This document shows, piece by piece, positions 10,801 through 23,500 of a DNA stretch of 64,000 nt; position 1 is the first letter of the stretch, and the number at the start of each line of letters is the position of its first letter. Both the position numbers and the translations under genes were made by a program. The DNA comes from Gibbula magus. Taxonomy: Eukaryota > Mollusca > Gastropoda > Trochida > Trochidae. The notes under the pieces are model-generated. The model did not search any database and had not been told where the DNA came from. It worked only from the letters and a program-made list of their open reading frames with translations. Location: NCBI GenBank assembly GCA_936450465.1, contig OW388300.1:39402358-39466357 (forward strand), in the 5' to 3' direction.

Positions 10801-13800
10801 CGCATGCCTCTTAGCCATTAATCAGCCTCCCTTGCTGACTCACTATTCTCTTCTATTACTCCAGGCTTCAACCAACTGCCTAACGTCAGCAGTCAGGTCA
10901 GTCTCAACCACAGCCACAGTCACACTAGTCTGGAGAGCTACGACGGTGAGGCTGCAGGCAACTACACCAAGAAGCAAAATGAGAGATTCCTCCGTAAGAT
11001 TCCGAAGGGAGCTGAAGTTGCCAATATTCTCATTGGTTCCATTGATGAACTTCAGAGTGCCCTTTGTGGCTTCATGCGTCTGAATGATGGACGTTGTCTT
11101 GGTGACATCTCCGAAGTCAACCTCCCAACCCGTTTTATATTTGTGCTGGTTGGACCTCCTGCTTTCATCAAGGACTACATCGAATCTGGTCGCTGTATCG
11201 GTACCATGATGGTTGATGACGTGAGTTACCTCCCTTGATTTCTATCTACATTTTAATATCCAATTCCTTACAACATAAGCACTCTGTGTACCTTAAAACA
11301 ACTAAGAAATCATTCAAAGTTTTACTACCCATTACACATTCGAGATCATCAAAATAAACATTTGACCTAATGTCAACTCTGATTGCAGATCTTCCGCGAG
11401 ATGGCGTACAAGTGCCGTAATAAGGACGACCTGGTGGCCGGTATTGATGAGTTCTTGGAGCAGGTGACGGTGCTGCCTCCTGGTGAGTGGGATCCAAAGA
11501 TCAGGATCGAACCCCCAGATGCAGTGCCTGACCAGAATTTCAGGAAGGCTTCCAATGCCGAGTACGATGGAACGGTTGCCGGTCTGCCCGGAGTTGGGGG
11601 CGGTGATGATGACGAGGATGGAGGTGGTCACGCAGATCCTGATCTTGTTCTCAGTGGAAGGTAGGTTTTAAGATCAAATTATTTACTTTATACACAAGTT
11701 TCTCTACCAGGAAAGCTTTTCTCAAACTGTCCGTAGCTTTACAAACTTCCTAAGCCCATTCTTAACACATCGGATACGATCAAAATTAAGAATTATTAAG
11801 GTTTAGAATTCTTCGAGAAAAAATGGCGAGGGACAACTTTTCTCTAATACTAAAATTCTAAGAAGATGTTCATCAATCATAATTTTTGTGGTATAGTTTT
11901 TCAATTCCTTTATAAATAATAAAGTGGGACCATCACTAGCCTTGGTGTTTAAATGTTATTTGGTCCATCTGTAACGAATTCAATTTCACCAATGACTTGT
12001 CTTCTTCCTAGGCCTTTCCTTGGTCTAATCCGGGACATCAGGCGGAAGGTTCCGTTCTATGCAAGCGACTTCAAGGACGCCATTCACATCCAGTGCCTTG
12101 CTTCCTTCATCTACATCTTCTTGGCCACGCTGACCCCCAACGTCACATTCGGCGGTATGCTGGGCAAGTCAACCGCCCAGTACATGGTAGGTCAATATAC
12201 AATCCATTAGAGTACCATTGAAACTATAAGCTGTTTATATTGACGTTAAGTTGACTTATGTGGTCGGGATACAATAGCATGCCTCGTAAATGCCCAAACA
12301 TTTCCAATTTAACACTTAATCATATGTTCCTGTAAGTTGGTAACTGTGAATTATCTATGCTAGCATAACCAGCATTTGTGTTCCTCAATGCTTTATCATT
12401 CGGCTCAAAATATTATTTCTCTTATTTCAGGGTGTGATGGAATGTATCTTCGCTGCTGCTGTGACAGGAATTGCCTTTGCATTATTCTCCGGTCAACCGA
12501 TGAACATCCTCGGCAGTACTGGGCCTATGTTGGTTCTTGAAAAAATTATCTACGACATCTGCAAGTAAGTCTCCTACTTCATTTTAAAGCAATGAATTTA
12601 AGTTTTATTTGATAATAGTGAGACATGAAGTAAATACTTTGGTACAACGAAAAAATCATAATCTAAACCATCACCTGCTTACAGAGACCAAGATTGGGAC
12701 TTCTTACCATTCCGAGCCTGGATCGGAATCTGGACTGGTGGTTTCCTGTTGTTGATCGTCATGTGGGATCTCAGCGCCCTCGTCAAGTACATCACCCGCT
12801 TCACCGAAGAAAGTTTCGCGTGTCTCATCGCGCTCATCTTCATCTACGAAGCTTTCATAAAGTTGGCTGAAATTGAAGCAGAGGAAGCTCCTGTTGAGAC
12901 CCATCCTTCCGGGAACTTCACTCCCCGGCTATGTCACTGTGTCCTACCCCAAGTTGCTGCACCCATGAACGAGAGTCTGATGAACATGACTAGCCATGCA
13001 ACGACTACAGTTGCCAACATGATGAACTCCACCATGGGAATGATGGATCACGACGACCATGAACACCTCGATCTCACCAAGGGCGAATGCAAGGATTTGT
13101 TTGGAAAATGGCACTGTACAGGACCGGTCCCCAATGCTTTCATGTTCTCAATCATCCTGTATATCGGAACCTTCGGCGTTGCCATCTTCTGTGTAACATT
13201 CAAGACTTGGCCATGCTTTCCAACCTTCGTAAGTCCTTAAAAATATGAATCACCAATTCATCTTTCAAGCTTCTTATCTGTGTATGCTATGTCTTTAGGA
13301 TTCCAGCCTTTACATGCACCATTAATGAAGTAACTATGTCTTCTAGGACATACACATATCATGGACATTAATTTACATGTGTTTCAGTTACTATCAGTCT
13401 ACTTACAGAAATTCGTAATTTGTTTTCCCTGCAGGTTCGACAAATCATCAGCGACTTTGGTGTCCTGATCGCTATCGTCCTCATGGTTGTTGTCGACTAT
13501 GTCCTCGGGCTCCCGACCCCTAAACTGACTGTGCCAGAAGAGTTCAAGGTATGTTAATTCCCTTTGATAATTATTTCATAGAAAATTAACATCAAAATAT
13601 TTCATCAAAGTCCGATTCAATAAAAATAAAAACCACTTCAAATATGTACCGAAGAAATTATTTGTAGTCCGTGGCAGCTCATGGTATACATCATTTCCTC
13701 CTCGTTGTATGCCATTTCCCTGACCTCTTTTCTACTAGATAATAAGACATTTTACTCCTCTTCTCTCAGCCTACTCGATCTGACCGCGGCTGGTTCATCC

Positions 13801-16494
13801 ATCCGATCTCTGACAAGAACCCCTGGTGGTTGGCTCTGGCTGCCGGACTTCCCGCCATCATCGGAACCATCCTCATCTTCATGGATCAGCAGATTACCGC
13901 TGTCATCGTCAACAGGAAGGAGAATCTCCTCAAGGTCAGTTCTCTGCCTTTGTTGATCATTTACTGAGTTATCTCTCATATATCTCTGTCAGGCGAGTAA
14001 TTTTCCTTAAATTTGTCACCAGAGTTATCTACAGTTCACTAACAAAGTTATCTCCCTTGGTTGCCCCCTTGTTGTCCCTTTGTTGTTGAGTTTTCTACTT
14101 CACGTTTCAGGCAACCGTGTTATCTTGTGTAAAATTGACTTTTGGTCTTGGTAACAAATGTTAACTCACTCTGAAAAAAATCATATGAAATCTTGAAAAT
14201 CGGTTCAAAATAATCCTATATTAGTCTCAATAGTAAATCAGTTTGCAAAATCCTATCCCAGAATGTCCCATGATTTTCCTTTACAATATTTACATCATCT
14301 CTTTCGTCCACGTATGATTTACATCACCTCCTGAACTTTGCTTCCAGAAAGGAAAGGGCTACCACTTGGATCTGTTCGTTCTCTCTATCCTGGTTGTCGT
14401 CCATTCCCTACTGGGTCTCCCCTGGTACGTTGCTGCTACAGTGTCCGCCATTGCTCACATCCAGAGTTTGAGGAAAGAGTCCGAATCCGCCGCCCCAGGA
14501 GATAAACCAACCTTCCTCGGTGTCAGGTCAGTAGCTCACACTTCATCTCACTTAAACAGTATCACGTGTACACCAGTATCTGGTAACAGCTATTTCTCAC
14601 CTTTCCATGATGATCGCTATTATGAAAATTGTCGTTGCCCTACGTTTTCATCGTGAGCTCCAATAAAAGTAAAGATTTCTCTGGACTGTGAACAGCTCAC
14701 ACAGAAGCATTGGGCTTTTCCTATTACTCACATCAACCACCTTCAAGGATTAACACAGAACCTTAGCTTATCACATCAACCTCATTTCTAATGTCAACTC
14801 TCCTCCTTCTACAGAGAGCAGCGTCTCACAGCCCTCCTGGTCGGAATCCTCAGCGGTGCTGCTGTATTCATCACTAACATCCTCAAGGTAAGACACTTTA
14901 CTGAAGTTCAATTAACACATCAATTAACACACTCTCATAGATACTCTTACATTTCCATTTCCTCTCTTAAATATTGAAAAAACATATATCTTAATATCCT
15001 CTTCTTAATGTTCAAATGTTCCAAATGAATGATGCATTCAAGTTTTTACCATTCTTGAAGATGGTTCTTGAGATCCTATTCCTGAATCAGTGTCTCAACA
15101 TCAAAGACTAATTCCCCATTGTGTTACAGATTATCCCAATGCCCGTGTTGTACGGTGTCTTCTTCTACATGGGGTACTCCGCTCTCAGAGGCATGCAGGT
15201 GAGAGGTTTGACACAGTCACATGTATTTGCAAATAACTTACCAGTCAAACACAAATTGTCTTCAAAGGACTCTTTGTGAATGCTAACAGGTTATCATGCA
15301 GATGATCATCAGTTTCGATGCGCACCTCAATAGTATCTAAATGAATTTTTTCTTAGCTTTTAACTAAAGCATTAACAGAATATAATCAACATGTCTCGGT
15401 CTTACCCAATATCTCTCGAGCTAACCATTTATTCCATCACCTCAGCTCATCGACCGGCTGCTGCTGGTGTTCATGCCCAAGAAGTACCAGCCCGACTACC
15501 CCTATCTGCGTCACGTCCGTCTCTGGAGAGTGCACCTCTTCACCTTCGTACAGATCCTTTGTCTCGTCGCGCTCTGGGTCGTCAAGTCCATCAAGTCCAT
15601 CTCCATCGGATTCCCCTTGTTGGTGAGTTGGTAGATTAACGTTTTTGATGGACCATAATCTCAGTTTATCCTGTACGAATAACTAAATCATAATGCCACG
15701 TTGGTACGTGCTTTGAATAACATAAACTGGCGTCGATTGTGTTACAAAGATCTGTTGTAATTCAATTGATGAAGGAGAATCCATTAGAAGAAGTTGTGCA
15801 CATCGCCATCTTAACTGTTCAGACGTTTTGCCCATAATTTTGCAAAGTCACACTCATCTTTCAAGTATCAGCCTAAAGTTTCCCGTGTTGGCTAGTGGGA
15901 TTAATATTCCTCTGTCCCCTGTGTTTTTTTATGATTTAGACAGAACGGTTTATATATTTTGTGTTGTATGTTACAGGTTGTGTTCACCGGTGTTGTGCGA
16001 AAGATCTTAGACTGTGTCTTTACCCAGTATGAACTGAAATATCTCGATGACCTCCTCCCAGGCGGAAACAAGAAGATGAAGGACGCTGAGAATGTAAGGG
16101 GACATAACTCATTCCCATCTCTTGCTGAATACCACATTTCAATGATTAAAGTGTCCAGATGAAAAATAGAATTGTTAAGCGATTTTAGAACGTAAATATT
16201 TTTTGGCAAAATTAACGAAACCTTAAATACTGGTTTTAACAAGAAGACAATATCACAGACAGAATTCATTGTCGACATTCACAATCGGCTTTACAGGCTT
16301 TATAAAAGTTATTCCAATTTAATATCTTGTTTTAGAATGAGAAGAAACAAATCAAGAACATCAACGGAATCGGGCTTGACAATCACTCTGTGGTTGCTGA
16401 TGAGAAGAAAGCAGCGTTCTACATCAGCAATGATAACCATGACAACGGCAAAGACGGAGGATACGTAAACGACGTCTTCGGGCAGAGAATGTAA
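7898..16494 (+). CDS. SLC4-family Na+-coupled bicarbonate transporter (NBC/NDCBE-like)
   Basis: Plasma-membrane transporter moving HCO3-/CO3 2- with Na+ to set cell pH. Coding exons: 7898-7955, 8753-8845, 9236-9407, 9636-9796, 10188-10355, 10865-11220, 11389-11660, 12012-12186, 12431-12564, 12685-13228, 13435-13548, 13770-13934, 14348-14526, 14815-14887, 15130-15198, 15446-15622, 15977-16093, 16336-16494. All junctions are GT-AG and in frame, giving 1061 residues. A cytosolic band-3-like domain spans about 60-425 ([25 protein letters not shown]), then the membrane domain. [15 protein letters not shown] (787-800) and a long extracellular loop with four cysteines (C613, C615, C665, C674) fit Na+-coupled members rather than AE exchangers. 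The loop carries sequons at N607, N625, N630 and N644 and a His/Asp cluster near 649-659. The start is the first ATG after the 5' UTR acceptor. The exact subtype (NBCe, NBCn or NDCBE) is not resolved. Confidence 0.93.
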
Positions 16495-17920
16495 ATTTAT
16501 ATAAGGTTTGAACAAAATTAAACTAGAAACAGACAGAAACTACAATATGTAAAAACACAGCAAGAAGTATTTTAGCTAAACTTCTTGGTGAATAATTGAA
16601 GATTGGATCTTAGTTTGAAAAATGGGAATCATTTTTGGACCAATTAATGAACTGCTAAAATGTGTAATGAAGTATATTGTTAAGATTTTAAATATAAATT
16701 ACAAATGCGTTGTTGACCTGCAAATCTCAGGGAGTGATTTGTTTGGACATTTGACTCAAAATGATGTTCAAATCGCATTTGAAGAAGAGCCGTAAAATCA
16801 TAGGTTCATAAAGGTGAAGGGATCATGACTTGAATATCTAAACGATTCTTAATAACGCCAGATAATGTCGTTATTATTTTGTTGTTTTGTTGTTGATTGT
16901 ACATTCTAATCAATTGTATCAATCATTGTTATTTTAATGAGAGAATATATTTTAAAGTTTGTACATATAATTGTGTTTGACTTGGGACTTGTACATATCA
17001 AGCAAAGAGGGAATGGAAATGAGGTTGGGGCGACTAAACACTTTAAATGTTTTTTATAAAAATGTTTTTAAGTTTTTACTTGAATCAAAAAACATGATTG
17101 TAATGAATATTTTGTATATTCTTTTTTTTCGAAATGTCTCAGAAATCTTTCATTTGTAAACTGGAAAATGTTCAAATGTATATTGCATATGTACATATGT
17201 ACATTTCTGCGAATGACAATAATAGTGTGGAATATTACAAAATGACAATGTATATATTGCATATATGTCTTAAAAATATAATATTTTCATATTTTCGTTG
17301 CATCCCTGGACATTTGTGATATGTATAAATATTTGTACAAATATATGTAATAAATTTGCATATGTTACAAAAACAACTTTGTTATATTTATGAACGACTT
17401 AGATGATTCATGAAAATGTGTATATCCTTCTTTGACGTATGGGAGAAATGTTCCAATAATTTACAAATACCCCAGAGGAAAAAGTGGTATTTCGTGAGAA
17501 TCCTTATGGATTGCCGATGTGTAGCTAAGTTGACTGCCATCAGTGAAGTTCAGCAACAACTAGCAAGTCTCGTCGCATGGGTGACCCGCTTCATGGTTGG
17601 TTAAACTGAAAGTATAACAGGTGATACACTGCCAAACACTGAGACTTGAGTTTAAAGAATATTGTGACAACTTGGTCAAGACTCTCAATTTTGTACTTCT
17701 GTTAATCCAGCAGTACAAATATATATACTTCGTGAAGGGCGGGTTTCGGTTACCTTTGGGTACTCTGACCTCTTGGGTTAGGTCAAGGTAATGATAAGTA
17801 TATTTAAGAAATATATTTCATAATGTGTTTGTTCACTGGCTTATAAACGGTTTGAAAGATGCAAGTTAAACTTGTATAAATGCCGGAGCTTGTCGACCAT
17901 TGACTGATCAAGAGGGGGGA

Positions 17921-17957
17921 CCCCCCCCTCCCCCCCCCCCCCCCCCCCCCTCCCCTC
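17921..17957. repeat. Poly-C/poly-G homopolymer tract
   Basis: The tract is almost uninterrupted C with single T breaks, preceded by a short G run (17914-17919). It lies in the intergenic DNA downstream of SLC4. Such tracts can form i-motif or G-quadruplex structures, but assembly or sequencing uncertainty in its length is likely. Confidence 0.8.
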
Positions 17958-18539
17958 GCCAACTCCAAAAGCTGTATCCGCCCCTGTCGACGGAATTCAT
18001 ACTAAATCATTAATTTTCTATATAAAAGATGCATTTTGAAAACATTCTTTACTGGTTCTTTTATTCAGCTGTAGTATTATAGTAGTCCTGAAGTTTAGAC
18101 AAACGAGACCCTGAATTTCAACAACTGTGTGTTATAGTTTAGACATTCAAACATCACATCCTGTATGTATGAATGTAAGTGATGCCATTGCTGGCTTGTC
18201 GAAATGGATCCGTCACTGGATAATGAATCAGATGCAGTCATTTCACACAAAAATCACAATAATAATGTGTGCTGAATACGCATATTCATATATATTGCCA
18301 CCATTACTGAAAATCACCTTTTGGTCAATATCTCAGTAACTGCATCAACGTAATGTTGACGTCTATCCCCATGGTTAAAGGGGTAATGAATCAGCACTTT
18401 GTACATACTGTATCGCCAGGTTGTCCAAAAATCGTGAGTTGGCAACCGCACTAGCCCTTATGTTTTGGAGTATTGTATTGAATCTTAGTTTTCTCCAACA
18501 AAGAGCATTCATTTGAGTTTTCTAGCATTACTGGTTCTT

Positions 18540-18975
18540 CGGGAGAAGTTGTTTAAAGATAAGGTGGACCCTCTGCAATGACCATATTTGAGGGGAGATC
18601 AAGACCAAATGAACAAACCTAACTCTCCTTGTAACAAAGATATTATTCTGAAAATTTCAGCTTCACCTAGTTTAAGAGAAGTTGTTTAAATTTTTCAAGG
18701 CCCATATTTGATAGGGGCAGGGATAAAATAAACCAATCTTGATCTCCTAGGTTCAAGGTACCTCCCTGCAAAATTTAAACTTTGAGCGCTAAGTTTACCT
18801 AGGATCGACAAAGGCCAACAGAAAACAGAAGACGGACAGATGCCCATGCCGTAAGACTATCAGGCCTTTCAGGCCTGATGAGATATATTTGGCAGGAGTC
18901 CCATACCAGATACCACATCCAAGATGTCGGATGCCATAAGATGCCATAAGCCCATTTGCCTCATAGGCCTGAGGA
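18540..18975 (+). mobile_element. Helitron-like non-autonomous repeat with tandem core
   Basis: Two degenerate units about 131 bp apart (each starting agaagttgtttaaa) are followed by a terminal segment with 'gccgtaag...aggcctttcaggcctgatgag'. The same 3' terminus is found in the larger copy at 32233-32996 and, reversed, at 36400-36640. The unit sequences differ between copies while the end is conserved. Confidence 0.5.
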
Positions 18976-20560
18976 ACTAAAAGCAAAACAACAAAACATT
19001 TGGCATTTCTAATTTTAATTAGTGTAAACATTCACACATTTGTTGACAAATCTCAAGAGTAAATATTTTAAAATCACATTTCCTTTCAGTTTCACACACC
19101 ATTAAAATAGCAAAAACACATGTTTCATAAAACAAATTCATAAACAATTAAAACCATACAATGTCATTAAAACTGTGTTTGAGCAGAAGTTAAAATGCAC
19201 ACATTATGAAGGAATATGAAACATATACACAATATACTACAATAACGGGGCATAACAATGATCTTTATTTAAATATAGTTTAAACTCAAATACAGCTCAT
19301 TCATAAATCCAGGAGTAACACGTATCAACCAAGAAGGTGGGAGAGTCAGCGATCTTGGATTCTCACATGTTAAAAATTGTTTGATGGGCGCTAATTAAGA
19401 ATTAAAAATATTTTTTAAATATACATTCCAATCTATATAGCACAGTCGGTCATCTTAGATGACCGTACATGTGCCAGAAATATAGAAACTTGGATCAGTC
19501 TACAAATTTTACAAAGCATACTTGAGCTTAAAAACCTGTTTAACCTTTTCTGGCAATATGTGAGGATCCAAGATGGCCCACAGTCTTCCACCTTCTTAGT
19601 TATTTAGATAGGTAGGTATACTTATATCCATATTTAGTGTCTGGCACCTGTGGATCAAACTATACAATTTAAAACCGATAAATTTTCTGTAGCAATATGC
19701 AGCTATACACACTCAACTACCGGTAATATATTTTCCTTTTGAATCTAATACTGAACAAAAATAGTAAGGATACAAGTATATGCAAAAACAGACAGTCCAC
19801 CTGTTAAGAAGTAAGTACATCCGAAACGTAGTATATTTTCAGATTATCCAGAAAATCTTCCGGTACTCAACAAAACCAAGGATTTCACTTCATGATAAGA
19901 CAGTTCAAATAAAATATGTCAAAATATTTTTTTAAAGATTAAAACATCCACATTGTACAAGAGAAAAATTGCAAAAAGTGATGATATATACGTCCACTCA
20001 TGATAAGTGATAAGGCTTTCTGCTGGCAAGAACTTTTTTTTGTCTTTTGACTGGCGAAAGTCATTCTGTTCTTGTTGTCTTTTTTCATGTTTTTATGTGG
20101 GGATAAAATGTTCGATAAAATGCCAGATAAAAAGGAAGCATGATGATAAGATAACATAGAGCACCAATGGTCTGTGATGGATGTGCTAAAACTTTGACAT
20201 ATAAAATGGTATACAATGATATCAACCATAATTGCTTATCTTCCAGAATAGGGTGAAATATAAGAGAAATATAGAGCAAATGTCACTCTCCTCTTTTGAC
20301 ATTATAATATGTGCATGTGATGCACTGTGATGTCCACCGCTCCAATTTTCATTTGCCATGTGCAGAAAATGAACTTCATTCAACAAATGAAAACATGGGG
20401 TATTATTGGGATTGCAACAATCGGACATTAACTTATTGCAATTTCTTTATGTTGTAAGAGAAGTGAGGTGACATTAACTTTATATTTCATCACGATTGAA
20501 TATTATATAGTTTTATTATATATATTTAATATTTTCATGAGATAAAAACCTGCCCCATCT

Positions 20561-23500
20561 TCAAGTTAGATTGACCCATAACTGAAGAGCTATGTAAGGG
20601 GAGATAACTCCGGTGATGAGGGAAGACAGCAGGTTGACAGCATGGTTGTCAAGCAATGCCCAGCCACTTATATGATCTGTTTGAGGGCCAGGATGATCTA
20701 CAATACACTTGCGGTTTGTGTCGAAACCTGAAATTGAGGAAAAAATATATGATTAGGCTGGTAAATTATATTGCTTTTCCCTTAATCAAAATAAAGCAGA
20801 CAAGTCTTTTGCCATTAACCTGGCAATGAACCTCGCCGCTATTTACACATTTACTTATTTTTCTCATCTGGTCAAAAGGTAGATCTTCATATTGTATTGA
20901 ATTACTTTTAAAAAGCACCTTGATGATCAGCAAATTTGAAGACATTGGGTGGTACAGTTCATGAGATGAGATCATGTTAAAGGTACATCCATTGTGTTGT
21001 TGGGGGTCAAATATGCCAAACGTTATAAATGGTCTTACTTTATCGGGAGGTACCGACTGTTACCGAAAACTAACATTTTGATGATAGTAGACTTAGCATA
21101 TTGACAATATGAAGGTAAAAGTAGTGATTTCTGATCGAACCGGACAATGCACAGCGTGTGGCGCGCTTAAATGAGTCAAACGTCATTTTGGAATCTTATT
21201 TATAAAAGACAAAAAGAAAATTTTGAGTTGATAATGTTTAATAGGTCACATAACTACTGTGCATGCAAATGAGACGTGCAGTTTCGGTTTCTGCACATGC
21301 ATAATGATGTTACTCAATTTTAATTGGTAACTGGTAATTATGATATATTTGGCGTTTGGGGATAAATATGCGAGCTGAGTGAATTTATTTGTATTGTTGA
21401 CAGCACATGTGGTGAGTTGGAACGTATGAAAGCCAAATAAAATTAAACACAATGGATGCACCTTTAACAAGAGTTTGAAAAGTGGTCAAAGTGTTGTGGT
21501 GACCTTAAAAATAATGTCACAGTCACGAAAGTGAATGTTGTCTACGTAATCCGCCAATAAAGGCTGTCACTAAATTTCAAGACATTTGGTGCTGTGGTTC
21601 ATGAAATATGAAAAGTGGTCAAAGTGTTGTTGTGAAATGGAAAGTAAGGTCAAGATCAAGCAAATCAACTGGTGTCTGCTTTACCCCAATGTAGGTCGTC
21701 ACCAAATTTTAAGACAATAGTGTGACATACAGAAGGACAGTTACAAAGACGCAGCTGAATACATAGACTCCTTTTTCGCATTGCATCAGGAACAATAGTC
21801 CAACTTAACCATTAATTTTGTTATTTCAGTTTCTGTTACTTATTGATCATGCATTTTGAGAACAAGCGTTTGATTTGCAAATTTGATGCACTAGTCCGTA
21901 TGATTTGCAAATCTGATGCTCGAGTCCACATGATTTGCAAATTCAATCCTTGAATTCGCAAATCAAACGCTGACATAAATTACAACACCTCACCTGAATA
22001 TTGAAACCAAGCACCAAGGTAGGAGTCGATTATGGAACCAACAATCCCAGCTACACCCCCGAGCATAATGATCGGCCACTGCGGTGAGGCATCTAGGAGT
22101 GCGAGGTCCGTACAGCAGAACAACAGCATCCCATAGTAGGCAACACCCACTAGAGTTCCGCCCACAGCACTGCTGAGAGTGCCAATAATAGTCACGCCTC
22201 CGTTGGTACCTGCAAACACAAACGGTAGAGTTAAAGAGATAGTTCTTCGGGGTATCCACCATTTTGTTTTTTTACCACTTACCGGTACTAAATTTTACTA
22301 ATTTTAAAATGTTTAATCATAAAACACTTCATTTACTGATAACATGAACGAAAAGTTTTGAGTGAGAGTGCTTTAAAGGGGCTGTAGCATGTTTTTGGAA
22401 AAATTAATTTTTTTAAATTTCATTTTTATAATGATAGTTTGTGTCATTTAAATTTACTTTAGAGGGTAAATATCTTATTACACAAACCAATTATCCATAG
22501 TAGTAATAACGGTGTTGTATATTTTCATGGCGGCCATTTTATTGTGAGCTCATTTTATTATTTCGAATCACAAAAACAATTCCCATGGCTTTACTGAGCC
22601 ATGTACACTCATTTTCAACTTAATTTTCTAAAGAGAGAAGGGTGTTTTACTATTGGTGAAATCATTTTTCAAATACTTTTCATCGACTAAGTTCATAAAA
22701 AAAACTTGCTAGTGCCCCTTTAACATATTTCATCCTCACTGTTATTTACAGCATCACAAGCTGATTGTCCACGTAAGTACCTCTCGGAACCCTACGAAAT
22801 GTAGTGATGAGCCATGGTTTGGAATGGCCGAGGACGGTACCAATCTCTGAGGAGAAGGTATCCCCACAGCAACACGCGAGTGAGCCGAGAACACCAGCTG
22901 CCCACCAGGTGGACGTGTAGTGGAGAGAGAAGTCGAACGTCTTCTCCAGACAGCCTGATTCCAGCATGTACAGAAGAGCAAACTGGGAGGCCACTCCGCC
23001 ATTACAGAGAACCTGTACCCAGTTCCTCTGTCCACCTGGGAATGTTACATAAACTTTAAATGAGCATTCTAATTTAGATTTCTATTCGTCTGTGTAAACA
23101 TCTTTTAAAATGGAATCATATTAGTCATATTTACGTACCATATTATCTCGAGTATAAGACCAGTGGGTCAGGCAAACAAACATCTTGAAAACTCAGATGA
23201 AAATTTATACCGGAGACTTTCAGACAGTAAGAATAGGTTTTATGTAGGTTTTTGACACTTAACTTAAAATAATATTATAGATATGTAATGTATAACCATT
23301 TAACATCTGGCAAAATTAGGGGTGGGCTATAATAACCTGAGAATAACCCCAACCTAGACAACCCTCTGAAAAGTGGTCTTAGGCTTGAATGTGGTCTTAT
23401 ACCTGAGAGAATAAGGTAATAAAGACTTGAGACAATTTTTAACACTTTTAAGAATAGGTCAACTGAAAATAATGAAAAACCTTGGAAGAAGAAATAAGAT

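Larger units (their letters stand above)
16495..20560. other. SLC4 3' UTR, convergent intergenic DNA and TMEM19 3' side
   Basis: The SLC4 3' UTR probably runs to near 17370; an AATAAA at 17349-17354 is a plausible poly(A) signal. 17921-17957 is an almost pure poly-C tract. About 18540-18975 is a Helitron-like repeat, described separately. 19000-20560 is AT-rich with no exon I can support. On the minus strand an AATAAA (plus-strand tttatt at 20512-20517) lies 44 bp past the TMEM19 stop and may be its poly(A) signal. Confidence 0.45.

Noticed and set aside
12749..13240. 163-residue frame starting [12 protein letters not shown] as a separate gene
   Set aside because: It is the interior of SLC4 exon 12685-13228 read from an internal methionine.
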